In this document: piece after piece, positions 9,037-19,173 of the stretch
How positions within the stretch are numbered: position 1 is the stretch's first letter
How the letters are laid out: the number at the start of each line of letters is the position of its first letter
Source: Gammaproteobacteria bacterium
GTDB lineage: Bacteria; Pseudomonadota; Gammaproteobacteria; Pseudomonadales; Pseudohongiellaceae
Direction of reading: 5' to 3'
Assembly (NCBI GenBank): GCA_030832825.1
Contig: JAURIJ010000025.1
Location: 1-41,079 of the forward strand
DNA length: 41,079 bases
Notes under the pieces: model-generated
Told to the model about the DNA's origin: nothing
Databases searched by the model: none
What the model saw: only the letters and a program-made list of their open reading frames with translations
Position numbers and translations under genes: made by a program

Positions 9037-9710
9037 ACCGCATCCTGCTGATTGACGACGAGCCGCAGATCCGCCGCTTCCTGCGTATCGGTCTGAGCGC
9101 CCAGCACTACGAGGTGCTGGAGGCCGACACGGCGCGACAGGGGCTGGAACTGGCCGTGCTGCAGTCGCCGCGCCTGATCATCCTCGATCTCGGGCTGCCG
9201 GACATGGACGGCCAGCAGTTGCTGCTGCAGCTGCGCGAGGTCTATGCCGGGCCCATCATCATTCTGTCCGTGCGCAACCGCGAGGTGGAGAAGGTGCAGG
9301 CGCTGGATGCCGGCGCCAACGACTTCGTCGTGAAACCCTTCGGCATCCAGGAGCTGCTGGCACGGGTGCGCAACCTGCTGCGCCAGCAGGGCGACGTGCA
9401 GGTGGTGCCGGAGGTGTTCGACGACGGCCACCTGCGCGTGGACATTGCTCAGCGCCAGGTGCTGTTGCAGGGGCAGCCCGTGCGGCTGTCGCGCAAGGAG
9501 TTCGACCTGCTGCGGGTGCTGATGTCCTATCGGGGGCGCATCGTCACGCAGCGGCAGTTATTGACTGAAGTGTGGGGAAAGGCGCATCTGGAGGACACCC
9601 ACTACCTGCGCATCCTCATGGCGCGCCTGCGCACGCGGCTGGCCGATGACCCCGCCAGCCCGCGCTATCTGGAAACGGAACCGGGCGTAGGCTATCGCTT
9701 CCTCGGGTAG
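9033..9710 (+). CDS. KdpE-type response regulator (OmpR family)
   Basis: This is a 225-residue DNA-binding response regulator. The receiver domain has the acidic pair D8/D9, the phosphoacceptor D52 in ILDLGLPD, S79 and K101 in VVKPF. The C-terminal winged helix (about 130-225) has the OmpR-type ending ETEPGVGYRFLG. The sequence LSVRNREVEKVQALDAGAND is close to KdpE. It overlaps the upstream kinase gene by 4 bases, so the two form a cognate pair. The natural target of KdpE is the kdpFABC promoter, but here the operon partner is trkH, so autoregulation of the trkH operon is the simplest proposal. No terminator was recognised after its stop at 9710. Confidence 0.92.
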   Translation: MNRILLIDDEPQIRRFLRIGLSAQHYEVLEADTARQGLELAVLQSPRLIILDLGLPDMDGQQLLLQLREVYAGPIIILSVRNREVEKVQALDAGANDFVVKPFGIQELLARVRNLLRQQGDVQVVPEVFDDGHLRVDIAQRQVLLQGQPVRLSRKEFDLLRVLMSYRGRIVTQRQLLTEVWGKAHLEDTHYLRILMARLRTRLADDPASPRYLETEPGVGYRFLG

Positions 9711-9731
9711 CTAGCCGCAGAGGCGCTGGTG

Positions 9732-9737
9732 TATACT
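9732..9737 (+). promoter_or_regulatory. Candidate -10 element for typA
   Basis: TATACT lies 56 bases before the typA start in the 82-bp gap after the response regulator. A convincing -35 box at 16-18 bases was not found, so only the -10 is reported. Confidence 0.45.
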
Positions 9738-9792
9738 CCACGGCCTTTTTGCCCAGCCGGCCCCGCTTCCCTCACATACAGGACATCAGCTC

Positions 9793-11613
<1,821 letters not shown>

Positions 11614-11623
11614 GTCCTGCACG

Positions 11624-11656
11624 CTTGTGGGAACGGGGCTCACCCGTTCCCACAAG
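11624..11656. repeat. Perfect inverted repeat, 14-bp arms with 5-base loop
   Basis: The left arm CTTGTGGGAACGGG (11624-11637) and right arm CCCGTTCCCACAAG (11643-11656) are exact reverse complements around the loop GCTCA. The palindrome begins 11 bases after the typA stop. RNA from either strand would form a very stable hairpin, but no T-tract follows on the plus strand. The arm resembles the GTGGGA-CGGG core of REP elements known in Pseudomonas and relatives. It may act as a terminator or mRNA stabiliser, or be a single REP unit; no second copy was seen in the window. Confidence 0.75.
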
Positions 11657-11720
11657 ACTGTCGCCAGCCCCGCTGTTCTCCCCTAAGATTGCCTCAACGA
11701 CACCGCCCCGAGGAATCTTC

Positions 11721-12686
11721 ATGCTGGTTCTGTATCCCGAGATCAAACCCTTCGCCACTCACCGCCTGTCGGTGTCCGACCTGCACACCCTGCATGTGGA
11801 GCAGTGCGGCAATCCGGCCGGCATTCCGGTGCTCTTCGTCCACGGCGGACCGGGCGGCGGCACCGACGGCAACAGTCGGCGCTATTTCGACCCGGAGCAC
11901 TACCACATCATCGTCTTCGATCAGCGCGGCGCCGGGCGCTCCACGCCCCATGCCGAACTGCAGCACAACACCACCCAGGACCTGGTGGCCGACATGGAGG
12001 CCATCCGGGAATTCCTGCACATCGAGAAGTGGGTGTTGTTCGGCGGCTCCTGGGGGTCGACGCTGAGTCTGGTCTACGCCCAGACCTGGCCCGAGCGTGT
12101 CCTCGGTCTCGTGCTGCGCGGCATCTTCCTGTGCCGGGACAAGGACCTGCAGTGGTTCTATCAGGACGGCGCCAGCCGCCTGTTCCCCGATTTCTGGCAG
12201 GACTACTGGAACCACATCCCCGAGCAGGAGCGTCACGACATGATCGGCGCCTTCCACCGCCGCCTCACGGGCACGGACGAGATCGCCCGCATGGCGGCGG
12301 CCAAGCTGTGGTCGGTGTGGGAAGGCTGCTGTTCCACGCTGCGCCCCAACCCGCATGTGCTGGAACGCTTCTCTGACCCCCATGTGGCGCTCGCGCTGGC
12401 GCGCATCGAGGCGCATTACTTCGTCAATCAAGCGTTTCTGGAGCCGGATCAGATTTTGCGCGATGCCGACCGTCTGGCCGGCATTCCGGGCTATATCGTG
12501 CATGGGCGCTACGATGTCGTCTGTCCGCTGGACAATGCCACGGCGCTGCACCAGCGCTGGCCCGAGTCCGAGCTGTTCATCATCCGTGATGCCGGGCATT
12601 CCGCCGTCGAACCGGGCATCGCCGATGCCCTGATCCGCGCCACCCAGGACATGCTGCGCCTGCTGCGTGAGGAGCCCGTGGCGTGA
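11721..12686 (+). CDS. pip: Prolyl iminopeptidase (alpha/beta hydrolase)
   Basis: This cytoplasmic serine peptidase releases N-terminal proline from peptides. The 321 residues include the oxyanion segment HGGPGGG, the DQRGAGRS segment, the nucleophile elbow GGSWGS, the acid in HGRYDVVCP and the catalytic histidine in DAGHSAVEPG, all typical of peptidase family S33. The ATG at 11721 has AGGA 7 bases upstream; the frame is open further 5' but includes the palindrome and is not coding. Its stop overlaps the GTG start of dtd (GTGA), so the two are cotranscribed. The pairing with dtd is also seen in pseudomonads. Confidence 0.94.
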   Translation: MLVLYPEIKPFATHRLSVSDLHTLHVEQCGNPAGIPVLFVHGGPGGGTDGNSRRYFDPEHYHIIVFDQRGAGRSTPHAELQHNTTQDLVADMEAIREFLHIEKWVLFGGSWGSTLSLVYAQTWPERVLGLVLRGIFLCRDKDLQWFYQDGASRLFPDFWQDYWNHIPEQERHDMIGAFHRRLTGTDEIARMAAAKLWSVWEGCCSTLRPNPHVLERFSDPHVALALARIEAHYFVNQAFLEPDQILRDADRLAGIPGYIVHGRYDVVCPLDNATALHQRWPESELFIIRDAGHSAVEPGIADALIRATQDMLRLLREEPVA

Positions 12687-13120
12687 TCGCCCTGTTGCAG
12701 CGTGTGACCTGGGGCAGGCTGCGCATCGCCGGCGAGACGCGAGGCGAGATCGGCCAGGGCCTGGTGGTGCTGGTGGGCGTGGAAAAGGACGACGACACGG
12801 CCAAGGCGGAGCGTCTGCTGCACCGCGTGCTGAACTACCGGGTGTTCGCCGATGCAGAGGGGCGCATGAATCGCTCGCTGCTCGATATCGAAGGGGAGTG
12901 GCTGCTGGTGTCGCAGTTCACGCTCGCAGCCACCACGGACAAGGGCCTGCGCCCTGGCTTCTCGTCCGCCATGCCGCCGGCCGAGGCCGAGCCGCTGTTC
13001 GACTATCTGGTGCAACAGGCGCAGTGCCAGCCGTGCCGGATGGTGAGCGGGGTGTTCGGGGCGGACATGCAGATCGGGCTGGAGAATGACGGCCCGGTGA
13101 CGTTCATGCTGCGGGTATGA
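12683..13120 (+). CDS. dtd: D-aminoacyl-tRNA deacylase
   Basis: This enzyme hydrolyses D-aminoacyl-tRNA (and Gly-tRNA(Ala)), protecting translation from D-amino acids. The 145 residues match the family length. The two active-site motifs are present: SQFTLAA (the SQxTLxA motif) and ENDGPVTF (the NxGP motif). The start is GTG at 12683, overlapping the upstream pip stop by 4 bases. The gene converges with tatC across a 27-bp gap in which only short GC-rich hairpins are seen. Confidence 0.95.
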   Translation: MIALLQRVTWGRLRIAGETRGEIGQGLVVLVGVEKDDDTAKAERLLHRVLNYRVFADAEGRMNRSLLDIEGEWLLVSQFTLAATTDKGLRPGFSSAMPPAEAEPLFDYLVQQAQCQPCRMVSGVFGADMQIGLENDGPVTFMLRV

Positions 13121-13147
13121 GTCCCGCCTGAGCCTGTCGGCCCGGCT

Positions 13148-13927
13148 TCAGGACTTGCCGGCCTGCTGCTCGGCCTGTTCGCGCTCCTGCGCGCGGCGGT
13201 TGGCGAAGCGGCCGCAGAAGATGCCCAGCTCGAACAGCATCCACATGGGGACGGCCAGGACCGTCTGGGAGAGCGGGTCGGGCGGGGTCAGCAACATGCC
13301 GATGACGAAACAGCTGACGATCACGTAGGGGCGCTTCTCCACCAGATCCTCCGGCTCGAGGATGCCCGTCCAGATCAGGATGAACACGGCGATGGGAATC
13401 TCGAAGGCGATGCCGAAGGCGAAGAAGATCGCCAACGCAAAGCTCAGGAAGCTGTTGATGTCCGGCGTGACCATGATGCCTTCCGGCGCCACCGAGACGA
13501 AGAAGGAGAACACGAAGCCGAACAGCACGTAGTAGGCGAAGGCGATGCCGGCGTAGAACAGCACCACGCTCGACACGAACAGCGGAATGGCGATCTCCTT
13601 CTCGTTCTTGTAGAGCCCCGGCGCGATGAATGACCAGATCTGGTAGAGGATGTAGGGAGCGGCCAGGCACAGGGACACAAAAAATGTCAGCTTGAACGGG
13701 GCGAAGAACGGCGAGGTCGGGTCGATCGCGATCATGCCGCTGTTTTCCGGCAACACTTCCAGCAAGGGGCCTGCCACGAAGGTGTAGATGTCGTTCGCGA
13801 AATAGAACAGCGACAGGAATACCACGACGATCGCGACCAGCGACTTCATGATGCGGTCGCGCAATTCAATCAGGTGATCGACCAGCGTCAGCTCGGCCGT
13901 CTTGACCGGATTCGGCGTGTCACTCAT
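13148..13927 (-). CDS. tatC: Sec-independent protein translocase subunit TatC
   Basis: This is the polytopic receptor of the twin-arginine translocase, which binds RR signal peptides and exports folded proteins. The 259 residues show six membrane segments. The N-terminal [12 protein letters not shown] segment matches the conserved HLxELRxR motif, and the first periplasmic loop ends with [12 protein letters not shown]. The APGLYKNEK loop is also typical. The ATG overlaps the tatB stop (ATGA at 13924-13927). It is the last gene of the ubiB-hisIE-tatABC run. Confidence 0.97.
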   Translation of the reverse strand: MSDTPNPVKTAELTLVDHLIELRDRIMKSLVAIVVVFLSLFYFANDIYTFVAGPLLEVLPENSGMIAIDPTSPFFAPFKLTFFVSLCLAAPYILYQIWSFIAPGLYKNEKEIAIPLFVSSVVLFYAGIAFAYYVLFGFVFSFFVSVAPEGIMVTPDINSFLSFALAIFFAFGIAFEIPIAVFILIWTGILEPEDLVEKRPYVIVSCFVIGMLLTPPDPLSQTVLAVPMWMLFELGIFCGRFANRRAQEREQAEQQAGKS

Positions 13928-14571
13928 ATCCGACGTCCTGAATCAGTCTCGTCGTCCAGCGAGGTGGTGGCGCGGTAGACCCCGCCCTTCAGCGAAATGG
14001 TGCCGCTGGGAGGGTTGTTGTAGAAGTCCTCCACGGGTTTGGCAGGCGTTGCCGGCGCGGCGGCTGGCGCCGGTTCCGTGTCGGCAGTGCCGGCTTGCTC
14101 TTCCAGCGGCGCTTCGTCGTAGATCGAAGGGTCGTCCACCGGGGCCGCCGGCGTTTCGCGCGCCGGTTGTCCCGCAGGTGTTTGTGCCGCAGCTGGTTGC
14201 GCCGGAGCCGCCTTCAGGGCCGCATCCTCGCGCGCGGCGATCTCGCGCAGGGCCGCTTCCTCGCTCTTGAGTGTGGTCTTGATCTCGTTGTCGAAGGCGT
14301 CGATGTCGTGACGGGCGTTCTTGACCAGCGAGTCAGCCTGTTTGCGAGCCTTCTCGATGCCCGCCAGGATGGATTCATTGTGCAGCTGCCGGCGGATCTC
14401 GTCGGCATTGATCTCGCGTTCGATCTCGGTCTTCACCTGCTGGAAGCTGCGCTTGGCCCGCCCGATCCACAGGGTGGTGGTGCGGATGGCGCCTGGCAAT
14501 CGCTCGGGCCCCACGACGATCAGGGCCACGACGGCGATCAGCACCAGTTCCATGAAACCAATATCAAACAT
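13924..14571 (-). CDS. tatB: Sec-independent protein translocase subunit TatB
   Basis: TatB forms the substrate receptor complex with TatC. It begins [26 protein letters not shown], with the conserved glutamate at position 8 and the GPxRLP hinge, followed by an amphipathic helix and a long charged coiled region. The tail from about residue 130 is rich in Ala, Pro and acidic residues. At 215 residues it is somewhat longer than E. coli TatB (171), owing to this low-complexity tail. It overlaps tatC by 4 bases and lies 51 bases after tatA. Confidence 0.95.
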   Translation of the reverse strand: MFDIGFMELVLIAVVALIVVGPERLPGAIRTTTLWIGRAKRSFQQVKTEIEREINADEIRRQLHNESILAGIEKARKQADSLVKNARHDIDAFDNEIKTTLKSEEAALREIAAREDAALKAAPAQPAAAQTPAGQPARETPAAPVDDPSIYDEAPLEEQAGTADTEPAPAAAPATPAKPVEDFYNNPPSGTISLKGGVYRATTSLDDETDSGRRI

Positions 14572-14622
14572 GTGCGCTGCCCGGCATCAGGGTGAAAGGA
14601 AAGAAAGAATCGCGCGAACGGA

Positions 14623-14859
14623 TCAGGCCTTGTCGTCGGACTTCTCGGACTTCATGGTGGTGCTGTCAGCCACTTTCTTCACGGCGACTTCGTCGTCATC
14701 GCTGTCCTTGACGTCGTCGTCCTTCATGGCGGTCTTGAAGCCCTTGAGTGCCCCGCCCAGGTCGGACCCCAGCGTGCGCAACTTCTTCGTGCCGAACAGC
14801 ATGACCACGATCACCAGAATGATGATCAGTTGCCAGATTCCGATACCACCGATACCCAT
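14623..14859 (-). CDS. tatA: Sec-independent protein translocase subunit TatA
   Basis: TatA oligomers form the translocation element of the Tat pathway. The 78-residue protein begins [19 protein letters not shown], then FGTKKL and an amphipathic helix ([15 protein letters not shown]) and ends in an acidic/lysine tail rich in D and K. The ATG at 14859 has the ribosome binding site GGGAGG 7 bases upstream; an upstream in-frame start (14994) would extend into hisE and lacks support. The second residue after the membrane entry is not the Phe-Gly variant, but the FG hinge is present. Confidence 0.95.
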   Translation of the reverse strand: MGIGGIGIWQLIIILVIVVMLFGTKKLRTLGSDLGGALKGFKTAMKDDDVKDSDDDEVAVKKVADSTTMKSEKSDDKA

Positions 14860-14917
14860 GACTGCCTCCCGTGTATCCGCCCCCAACACCTGCGGCATTG
14901 AAAAAGGGGTCGAACGC

Positions 14918-15253
14918 TTACTTTGTCTGTGTCCGGGCGGCCTTTTCGGCCAGCCCTGAAAGGTTGAAACGTCGCTGCAGCTCCTGCAGCACATCCTGCG
15001 GCCCGAGGTCCAGGTGACTCAGCATTACCAGGGAGTGGAACCACAGGTCTGCGGTCTCGTTCACCAGCGCCTGCCGATCGCCCCCGCCCGGCACATCCTT
15101 GGCGGCGATGATGGTTTCCGTGGCTTCTTCACCGACCTTCTCCAGAATCTTGTTCAGGCCCTTGCGGTGCAGACTGGCGACGTAGGAGTCGTCGGCATTG
15201 GCGCGACGGCGCTCTTCGAGTATCTGCCCGAGACGGGTGAGGACGTCATCCAT
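14918..15253 (-). CDS. hisE: Phosphoribosyl-ATP pyrophosphatase HisE
   Basis: HisE catalyses the second step of histidine biosynthesis, PRATP to PRAMP plus pyrophosphate. The 111 residues contain the family blocks [27 protein letters not shown] and [13 protein letters not shown]; the EKVGEE glutamates and the downstream E/D bind magnesium. The ATG at 15253 aligns exactly with the usual N-terminus ([14 protein letters not shown]); an in-frame GTG at 15265 would add four residues. The start overlaps the hisI stop by 8 bases. HisE and HisI are separate genes, as in pseudomonads, not fused as in E. coli. Confidence 0.95.
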   Translation of the reverse strand: MDDVLTRLGQILEERRRANADDSYVASLHRKGLNKILEKVGEEATETIIAAKDVPGGGDRQALVNETADLWFHSLVMLSHLDLGPQDVLQELQRRFNLSGLAEKAARTQTK

Positions 15254-15680
15254 GGTGTCTGTCACTGCCTGCGTAGATGGCGTGAGGATCCTTGAGCACC
15301 GGGTCGGTCACCTGCCATTCGTGATTGCCGTCGAGCCGTCTGTAGAAGCAGCTGGCGCGGCCCGTGTGACAGGCCATGCCGCCCACCTGGTCCACCACGT
15401 AGATCAGCGCGTCGCCATCGCAGTCGAGCAGAATGTCGTGCAGCTGCTGCACATGACCGGATTCCTCACCCTTGCGCCACAGCTTGCCGCGCGAGCGTGA
15501 CCAGTAGATGGCGCGGTGTTCGGTCACGCTCAGGCTGAGCGCTTCGCGGTTGACCCAGGCCTGCATGAGCACGCGGCCCGTGGCCTGATCCTGGGCCACA
15601 ACAGGGACAAGACCCTCTGCGGACCACTTGATCTGATCAAGCCAATATGTTGTCAAAGTGGGTTCTGCCGCTGCTTTCAT
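15246..15680 (-). CDS. hisI: Phosphoribosyl-AMP cyclohydrolase HisI
   Basis: HisI is a zinc enzyme that opens the adenine ring of PRAMP in histidine biosynthesis. The 144 residues contain the conserved segments [30 protein letters not shown], the magnesium-binding DCDGDALIY, and the zinc-binding [11 protein letters not shown]. It lies 18 bases after ubiB and overlaps hisE, so ubiB-hisI-hisE are probably cotranscribed. No strong ribosome binding site is visible before the ATG at 15680. Confidence 0.95.
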   Translation of the reverse strand: MKAAAEPTLTTYWLDQIKWSAEGLVPVVAQDQATGRVLMQAWVNREALSLSVTEHRAIYWSRSRGKLWRKGEESGHVQQLHDILLDCDGDALIYVVDQVGGMACHTGRASCFYRRLDGNHEWQVTDPVLKDPHAIYAGSDRHHG

Positions 15681-15698
15681 GGCGGCTAGTATGCAATG

Positions 15699-17339
15699 TC
15701 AGCGTTTAAAACACAAAAGGTAAAGTCCGCCGCAGGCCAGAAGAATTGTGGCTCCTGGCAGGGTGGCGAGGGGGCTCTGGAGCGCTGGGAGCAGGCTCAG
15801 GGCACTGCCTGCCAGCAGGGCGATTCCCGCTTGCAGACGTCGGCCGGCACGCCTTTCCCGCGCGGCGTGCTCTTGCTGCAGGCGCTCCTGCAGATGCGTG
15901 TTGAGCTGCTTCAGCTCCCGCGCCTGACTCAGATTGTCGATCATCAGCTGGGGCAGCAGCGGCAGTTGCTCGATCCAGTCCGGCACGTTCTCCTTCAGCG
16001 CCTTGAACAGCGTGCCCGGCTGCATGCGGCGGCGGTTCCAGTCTTCCAGGAAGGGCAGGGCGGTGGTCCACAGGTCCAGTTCCGGGTAGAGCTGCCGTCC
16101 CAGGCCCTCGACATTGAGCAGGGTCTTCTGCAGCAGCACGAGGGAGGGCTGCACCTCCATGTTGAAGCGGCCGGCGGTCTTGAACAGCTGCACCAGCAGA
16201 TAGCCGAAGGAGATGTCCTTGAGCGGCTTCTCGAACACCGGCTCGCACACCGAGCGCATGGCGGCCTCGAACTCGGGCACGCGGGTGTCGCGCGGAACCC
16301 AGCCGCACTCGACGTGCAGCTCGGCCACCTTGCGGTAGTCGCGCTGGAAGATGGCCAGCAGATTGCGCGCCAGGTACTGCTGATCACTGCGGCTGAGCGA
16401 GCCGATGATGGCGCAGTCGATGGCGATGTACTGCGGGTTCTCCGGCGAGTGCAAGGCCACGAAGATGTTGCCCGGGTGCATGTCGGCGTGGAAGAAACTG
16501 TGTGTGAACACCTGGGTGAAGAAGATCTCCACGCCGCGCTCGGCCAGCTTTTTCAGGTTGACCCCGCGCTGATTCAGCGCCGCGACATCGGCCACCGGGG
16601 TGCCATGGATGCGCTCGCTCACCAGCAGATTGCTGCGGGAGAACTCCCAGTACACCCGGGGCACATAGAGCAGCGGAGAGTGCTCGAAATTGCGCCGCAG
16701 CTGGGTGGCATTGGCGCCCTCGGCCAGCAGGTTCAGCTCGTCGAAGATCACTTTCTCGTAGTCGCTCACCACTTCGCGCGGCCGCAGGCGGCGGCCATGG
16801 GGCAGATGCTTCTCGATCAGGCCCGCCAGCCACTTCAGCAGGCGGATGTCCTGCTCCAGCGTGCGCTCGATGCCCGGCCGGATGACTTTGACCACGACGT
16901 CGTCGCCGTTGTGCAGGCGGGCGCTGTGAACCTGGGCCACCGAGGCCGAGGCGAGCGGGGCGGTGGACAGCTCGCTGAACACTTCCTGCCAGGGACGACC
17001 CAGGGTCTGCTCGACGATCTGCTGGATGCTCGGGCTGGTGAAGCCGGGCACATTGTCCTGCAGGGACTGCAGTTCATCGGCCAGTTCGGTGGGCAGGAAG
17101 TCGCGGCGCGTGGACAGCAGCTGGCCGAACTTGATGTAGATCGGGCCCAGCTCCTCCAGGGCCAGACGCAGGCGCACCTCGGGCGCCAGACGCCCGGCGG
17201 GGTGCAGGCGCCAGGGCAGCCTCCACAGGCCGAACAGCACGCGGGCGAGGCCGGACGGACGCACGGCCGGAGAGATGTCGTCGAGGCCGTAGCGGGCGGC
17301 GGTGTTGAGAAGTTTCAGGAGTCTGGGCAAATGGGACAC
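15699..17339 (-). CDS. ubiB: Ubiquinone biosynthesis kinase-like ATPase UbiB
   Basis: UbiB is a membrane-anchored atypical protein kinase-like ATPase of the ABC1/ADCK family needed for coenzyme Q synthesis. The 546 residues equal the E. coli length. Visible motifs are KFGQLLSTRRDFLP (the KxGQ signature), the Ala-rich loop ASASVAQVHSA, VVVKVIRPG, HADMHPGN (catalytic loop) and IDCAIIGSL. Two membrane segments end the protein (about 497-543). The start is GTG at 17339 with GAAGG 8 bases upstream. In relatives ubiB directly follows ubiJ; here bufferin-like genes intervene, and a 148-bp gap upstream may hold its own promoter. Confidence 0.96.
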   Translation of the reverse strand: MSHLPRLLKLLNTAARYGLDDISPAVRPSGLARVLFGLWRLPWRLHPAGRLAPEVRLRLALEELGPIYIKFGQLLSTRRDFLPTELADELQSLQDNVPGFTSPSIQQIVEQTLGRPWQEVFSELSTAPLASASVAQVHSARLHNGDDVVVKVIRPGIERTLEQDIRLLKWLAGLIEKHLPHGRRLRPREVVSDYEKVIFDELNLLAEGANATQLRRNFEHSPLLYVPRVYWEFSRSNLLVSERIHGTPVADVAALNQRGVNLKKLAERGVEIFFTQVFTHSFFHADMHPGNIFVALHSPENPQYIAIDCAIIGSLSRSDQQYLARNLLAIFQRDYRKVAELHVECGWVPRDTRVPEFEAAMRSVCEPVFEKPLKDISFGYLLVQLFKTAGRFNMEVQPSLVLLQKTLLNVEGLGRQLYPELDLWTTALPFLEDWNRRRMQPGTLFKALKENVPDWIEQLPLLPQLMIDNLSQARELKQLNTHLQERLQQEHAARERRAGRRLQAGIALLAGSALSLLPALQSPLATLPGATILLACGGLYLLCFKR

Positions 17340-17401
17340 GTGTCGAGCCTTCGTGGCAGCCCAGTGCGGAGCCGGGGTGCGAACACCTCTGCGGGGGTGT
17401 C

Positions 17402-17437
17402 AGTATTTGTTTATTTATCAGGAGCTTGCAATTGCAA
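17402..17437 (-). promoter_or_regulatory. Candidate promoter of ubiB
   Basis: The bufC-ubiB gap holds an AT-rich block in otherwise GC-rich DNA. Minus-strand reading gives the palindrome TTGCAATTGCAA followed by candidate -10 elements: TTGCAA-N18-AATACT or TTGCAA-N17-ATAAAC. Neither is strong. The position supports separate transcription of ubiB after the inserted cluster. Confidence 0.3.
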
Positions 17438-17487
17438 ATCCGAGGGCGGGCAAGATAGCACCAAGCGGGGGGCGCGGACAAGGCTTG

Positions 17488-18327
17488 TCATGCCGGCGGT
17501 GCGGCCTCGTCGCGCAGCAGCTCCAGCTCGATGGCCCGCAGCAGCAGGCTCAGGCTGAGCGCGGCAATGTCCTGTTCCGGGAAGCTCTCGGCGAGCGTGC
17601 TGCACAGGGCGGCAAAGGGCTCGCCGCGCTGAATGCCCTGCAGGAACAGGCCGAAAGCGGGTCGGATGCTCTGGAACTGCATGCGCTGTTCCCGGCGGAA
17701 CACGAGCAGGTTCGCAAAGCGCGGGTCGAGGTCCGGCAGCAGGGAGATGCTGGCGTCGGCAGCCCCGGGTTCGCCGCCGGCCTGGATGTGCGCCTGGATC
17801 TGCCGCCAGTAGGTCTCGAGATCGAAGCGCGTCTGCAGCAGGGCCCAGTCCTGCTTCGCCTGCCAGCGCTGGGTGGGCCAGTCCTGTTCAGGCAGCCGCT
17901 GCAGCATGGCGAGCGTGTACGGTGCCTCGTCGACGACATCGAAGAGCGAGTTCAGCAGGCACTCCAGCTGCGCGATGTCGGCCACCGCCGGCAGCTCGCG
18001 GAACTGCGGATGCCTGCGCAGGAATGCCGGCAGGTCGTCGCCCACCCGGTTGATCGGGCCGTTGCGCGGGGGATGCTCGCCCATGTAGGCGATCCACAGC
18101 TGGCTGTAGAGCGTTCTGCCCAGGGTGTTGAAGAGCACGGGAAAGATCGCGCTGGAGACCTCCACCAGGCGCTGGTGGTAGGCGTTGTGGTAGATCGACA
18201 GCGCCTCGGCCTGAGTCAAGCGGCTGTGCGGTGCGAGCAGGGCGGCAATCGCGTCGGCGTCCTGCTGCAGATCCTGCGGCCGCGTGATCCACTGCCAGAA
18301 GCGCGCCTGTTCCTCTTCCCAGCTCAT
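17488..18327 (-). CDS. DUF2063 RiPP partner protein (BufC/HvfC-like)
   Basis: This is a 279-residue DUF2063 protein. Proteins of this family form a complex with DUF692 oxidases and are thought to recognise the precursor peptide. Typical features are an N-terminal helical domain (QARFWQWITRP, then the IYHNAYHQRLVEVSSAIFPVLFNTLG block) and a C-terminal domain containing LLVFRREQRMQFQSI. Its ATG overlaps the DUF692 gene stop (ATGA at 18324-18327), so the two are translationally coupled, as usual for this pair. It has no enzyme motif of its own. Gene order precursor-DUF692-DUF2063 on one strand matches bufferin-type loci. A DoxX-like fourth gene, present in some loci, is absent. Confidence 0.9.
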   Translation of the reverse strand: MSWEEEQARFWQWITRPQDLQQDADAIAALLAPHSRLTQAEALSIYHNAYHQRLVEVSSAIFPVLFNTLGRTLYSQLWIAYMGEHPPRNGPINRVGDDLPAFLRRHPQFRELPAVADIAQLECLLNSLFDVVDEAPYTLAMLQRLPEQDWPTQRWQAKQDWALLQTRFDLETYWRQIQAHIQAGGEPGAADASISLLPDLDPRFANLLVFRREQRMQFQSIRPAFGLFLQGIQRGEPFAALCSTLAESFPEQDIAALSLSLLLRAIELELLRDEAAPPA

Positions 18328-19148
18328 GCGGGGCGACTCGCCAGCGCACGCGCCTGCAGCGCGCGGGCCTGCTCGAGTTCAGCCAGCAGCTCGTCGAACG
18401 GCGGAATGCGATCGTCGCGCTCCAGCAGCGTGGCGACGGGGCCGAAGCGGCGGCAGGCGTGCTCGTACAAGTCCCAGACCTCGTCGCACACCGGATGGTC
18501 GTGGGTGTCGATGATGTGGGTGGTGTTGTGCGTGTGGCCCGCCAGGTGGCACTGGCGGATGGCCGCCGGGTTCAGGGCATTGAGGCCGGCGCGCGGGTCG
18601 AAACCCAGATTGAAGCCGGACACATAGAGATTGTTGACGTCCAGCAGGATCTCGCAGCCTGTACGTTGCACCAGGGCATTGATGAATTGCGGCTCCGTCA
18701 TGGTGTCGCTGCGAAAGCCGATGTACACGGACGGGTTCTCCAGCACGATGGTCTGGCCCAGGTAGTCCTGGATGCGGCTGACCTTGTCGGCCACGTGCAC
18801 GAGGTTCTCCTCGGTGTAGGCGATCGGCAGCAGGTCGTGGGAGGTGAAGCCGTGCAGGCCGGTCCAGCACAGATGGTCGGAGACCCAGGCGGGTTCGACT
18901 TCGCGGATCAGCTGCTTGAGTTGTGCCAGGTAGGTGTAGTCGGGAGGCTCGCGGGTGCCGACGTTGAAGGAAAGCCCGTGCAATACCACCGGGTAGTGCT
19001 CACGGACACGCCGCAACACTTCCCTTGGGCGTCCGCCGGGAGCGAGATAGTTCTCGGTGATGAGTTCGAACCAGTCCACGCCCGTGGGCCGGTGGGTCAG
19101 CACATGCTCGTAGTGCACACTGCGCAGACCCAGGCCGAAACCAAGCAT
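18324..19148 (-). CDS. DUF692 multinuclear iron oxidase (MNIO; BufB-like)
   Basis: This is a 274-residue TIM-barrel oxidase of the MNIO (DUF692) family, which uses a di- or tri-iron centre and oxygen to modify Cys residues of RiPP precursors, as in methanobactin and bufferin synthesis. Family motifs, in order: GLGLRSVHY; DWFELITENY; H57 in VVLHG; SDHLCW (H92); HDLLP (H104); LENPS (E137); DVNN (170-173); HLAGH (H201, H205); DTHD (D214, H216); ERDD (E243). All expected metal-ligand positions appear intact. The ATG at 19148 has GGAG 7 bases upstream and lies 25 bases after the precursor stop. The usual GVGLSIG block is here GLSFNVG. Confidence 0.93.
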   Translation of the reverse strand: MLGFGLGLRSVHYEHVLTHRPTGVDWFELITENYLAPGGRPREVLRRVREHYPVVLHGLSFNVGTREPPDYTYLAQLKQLIREVEPAWVSDHLCWTGLHGFTSHDLLPIAYTEENLVHVADKVSRIQDYLGQTIVLENPSVYIGFRSDTMTEPQFINALVQRTGCEILLDVNNLYVSGFNLGFDPRAGLNALNPAAIRQCHLAGHTHNTTHIIDTHDHPVCDEVWDLYEHACRRFGPVATLLERDDRIPPFDELLAELEQARALQARALASRPA

Positions 19149-19173
19149 CGCGGACTCCAGTTCGGGGCAGCCC

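Noticed and set aside
13111..13152. Short inverted repeats between convergent dtd and tatC as a terminator
   Set aside because: Stems of about 5-8 bp with mismatches and no T-run on either strand; not strong enough to call.
17383..17400. Hairpin ACACCTC-TGCG-GGGGTGT followed by a T-rich stretch on the plus strand
   Set aside because: It would terminate plus-strand transcription, but there is no plus-strand gene here; on the minus strand no T-tract follows.
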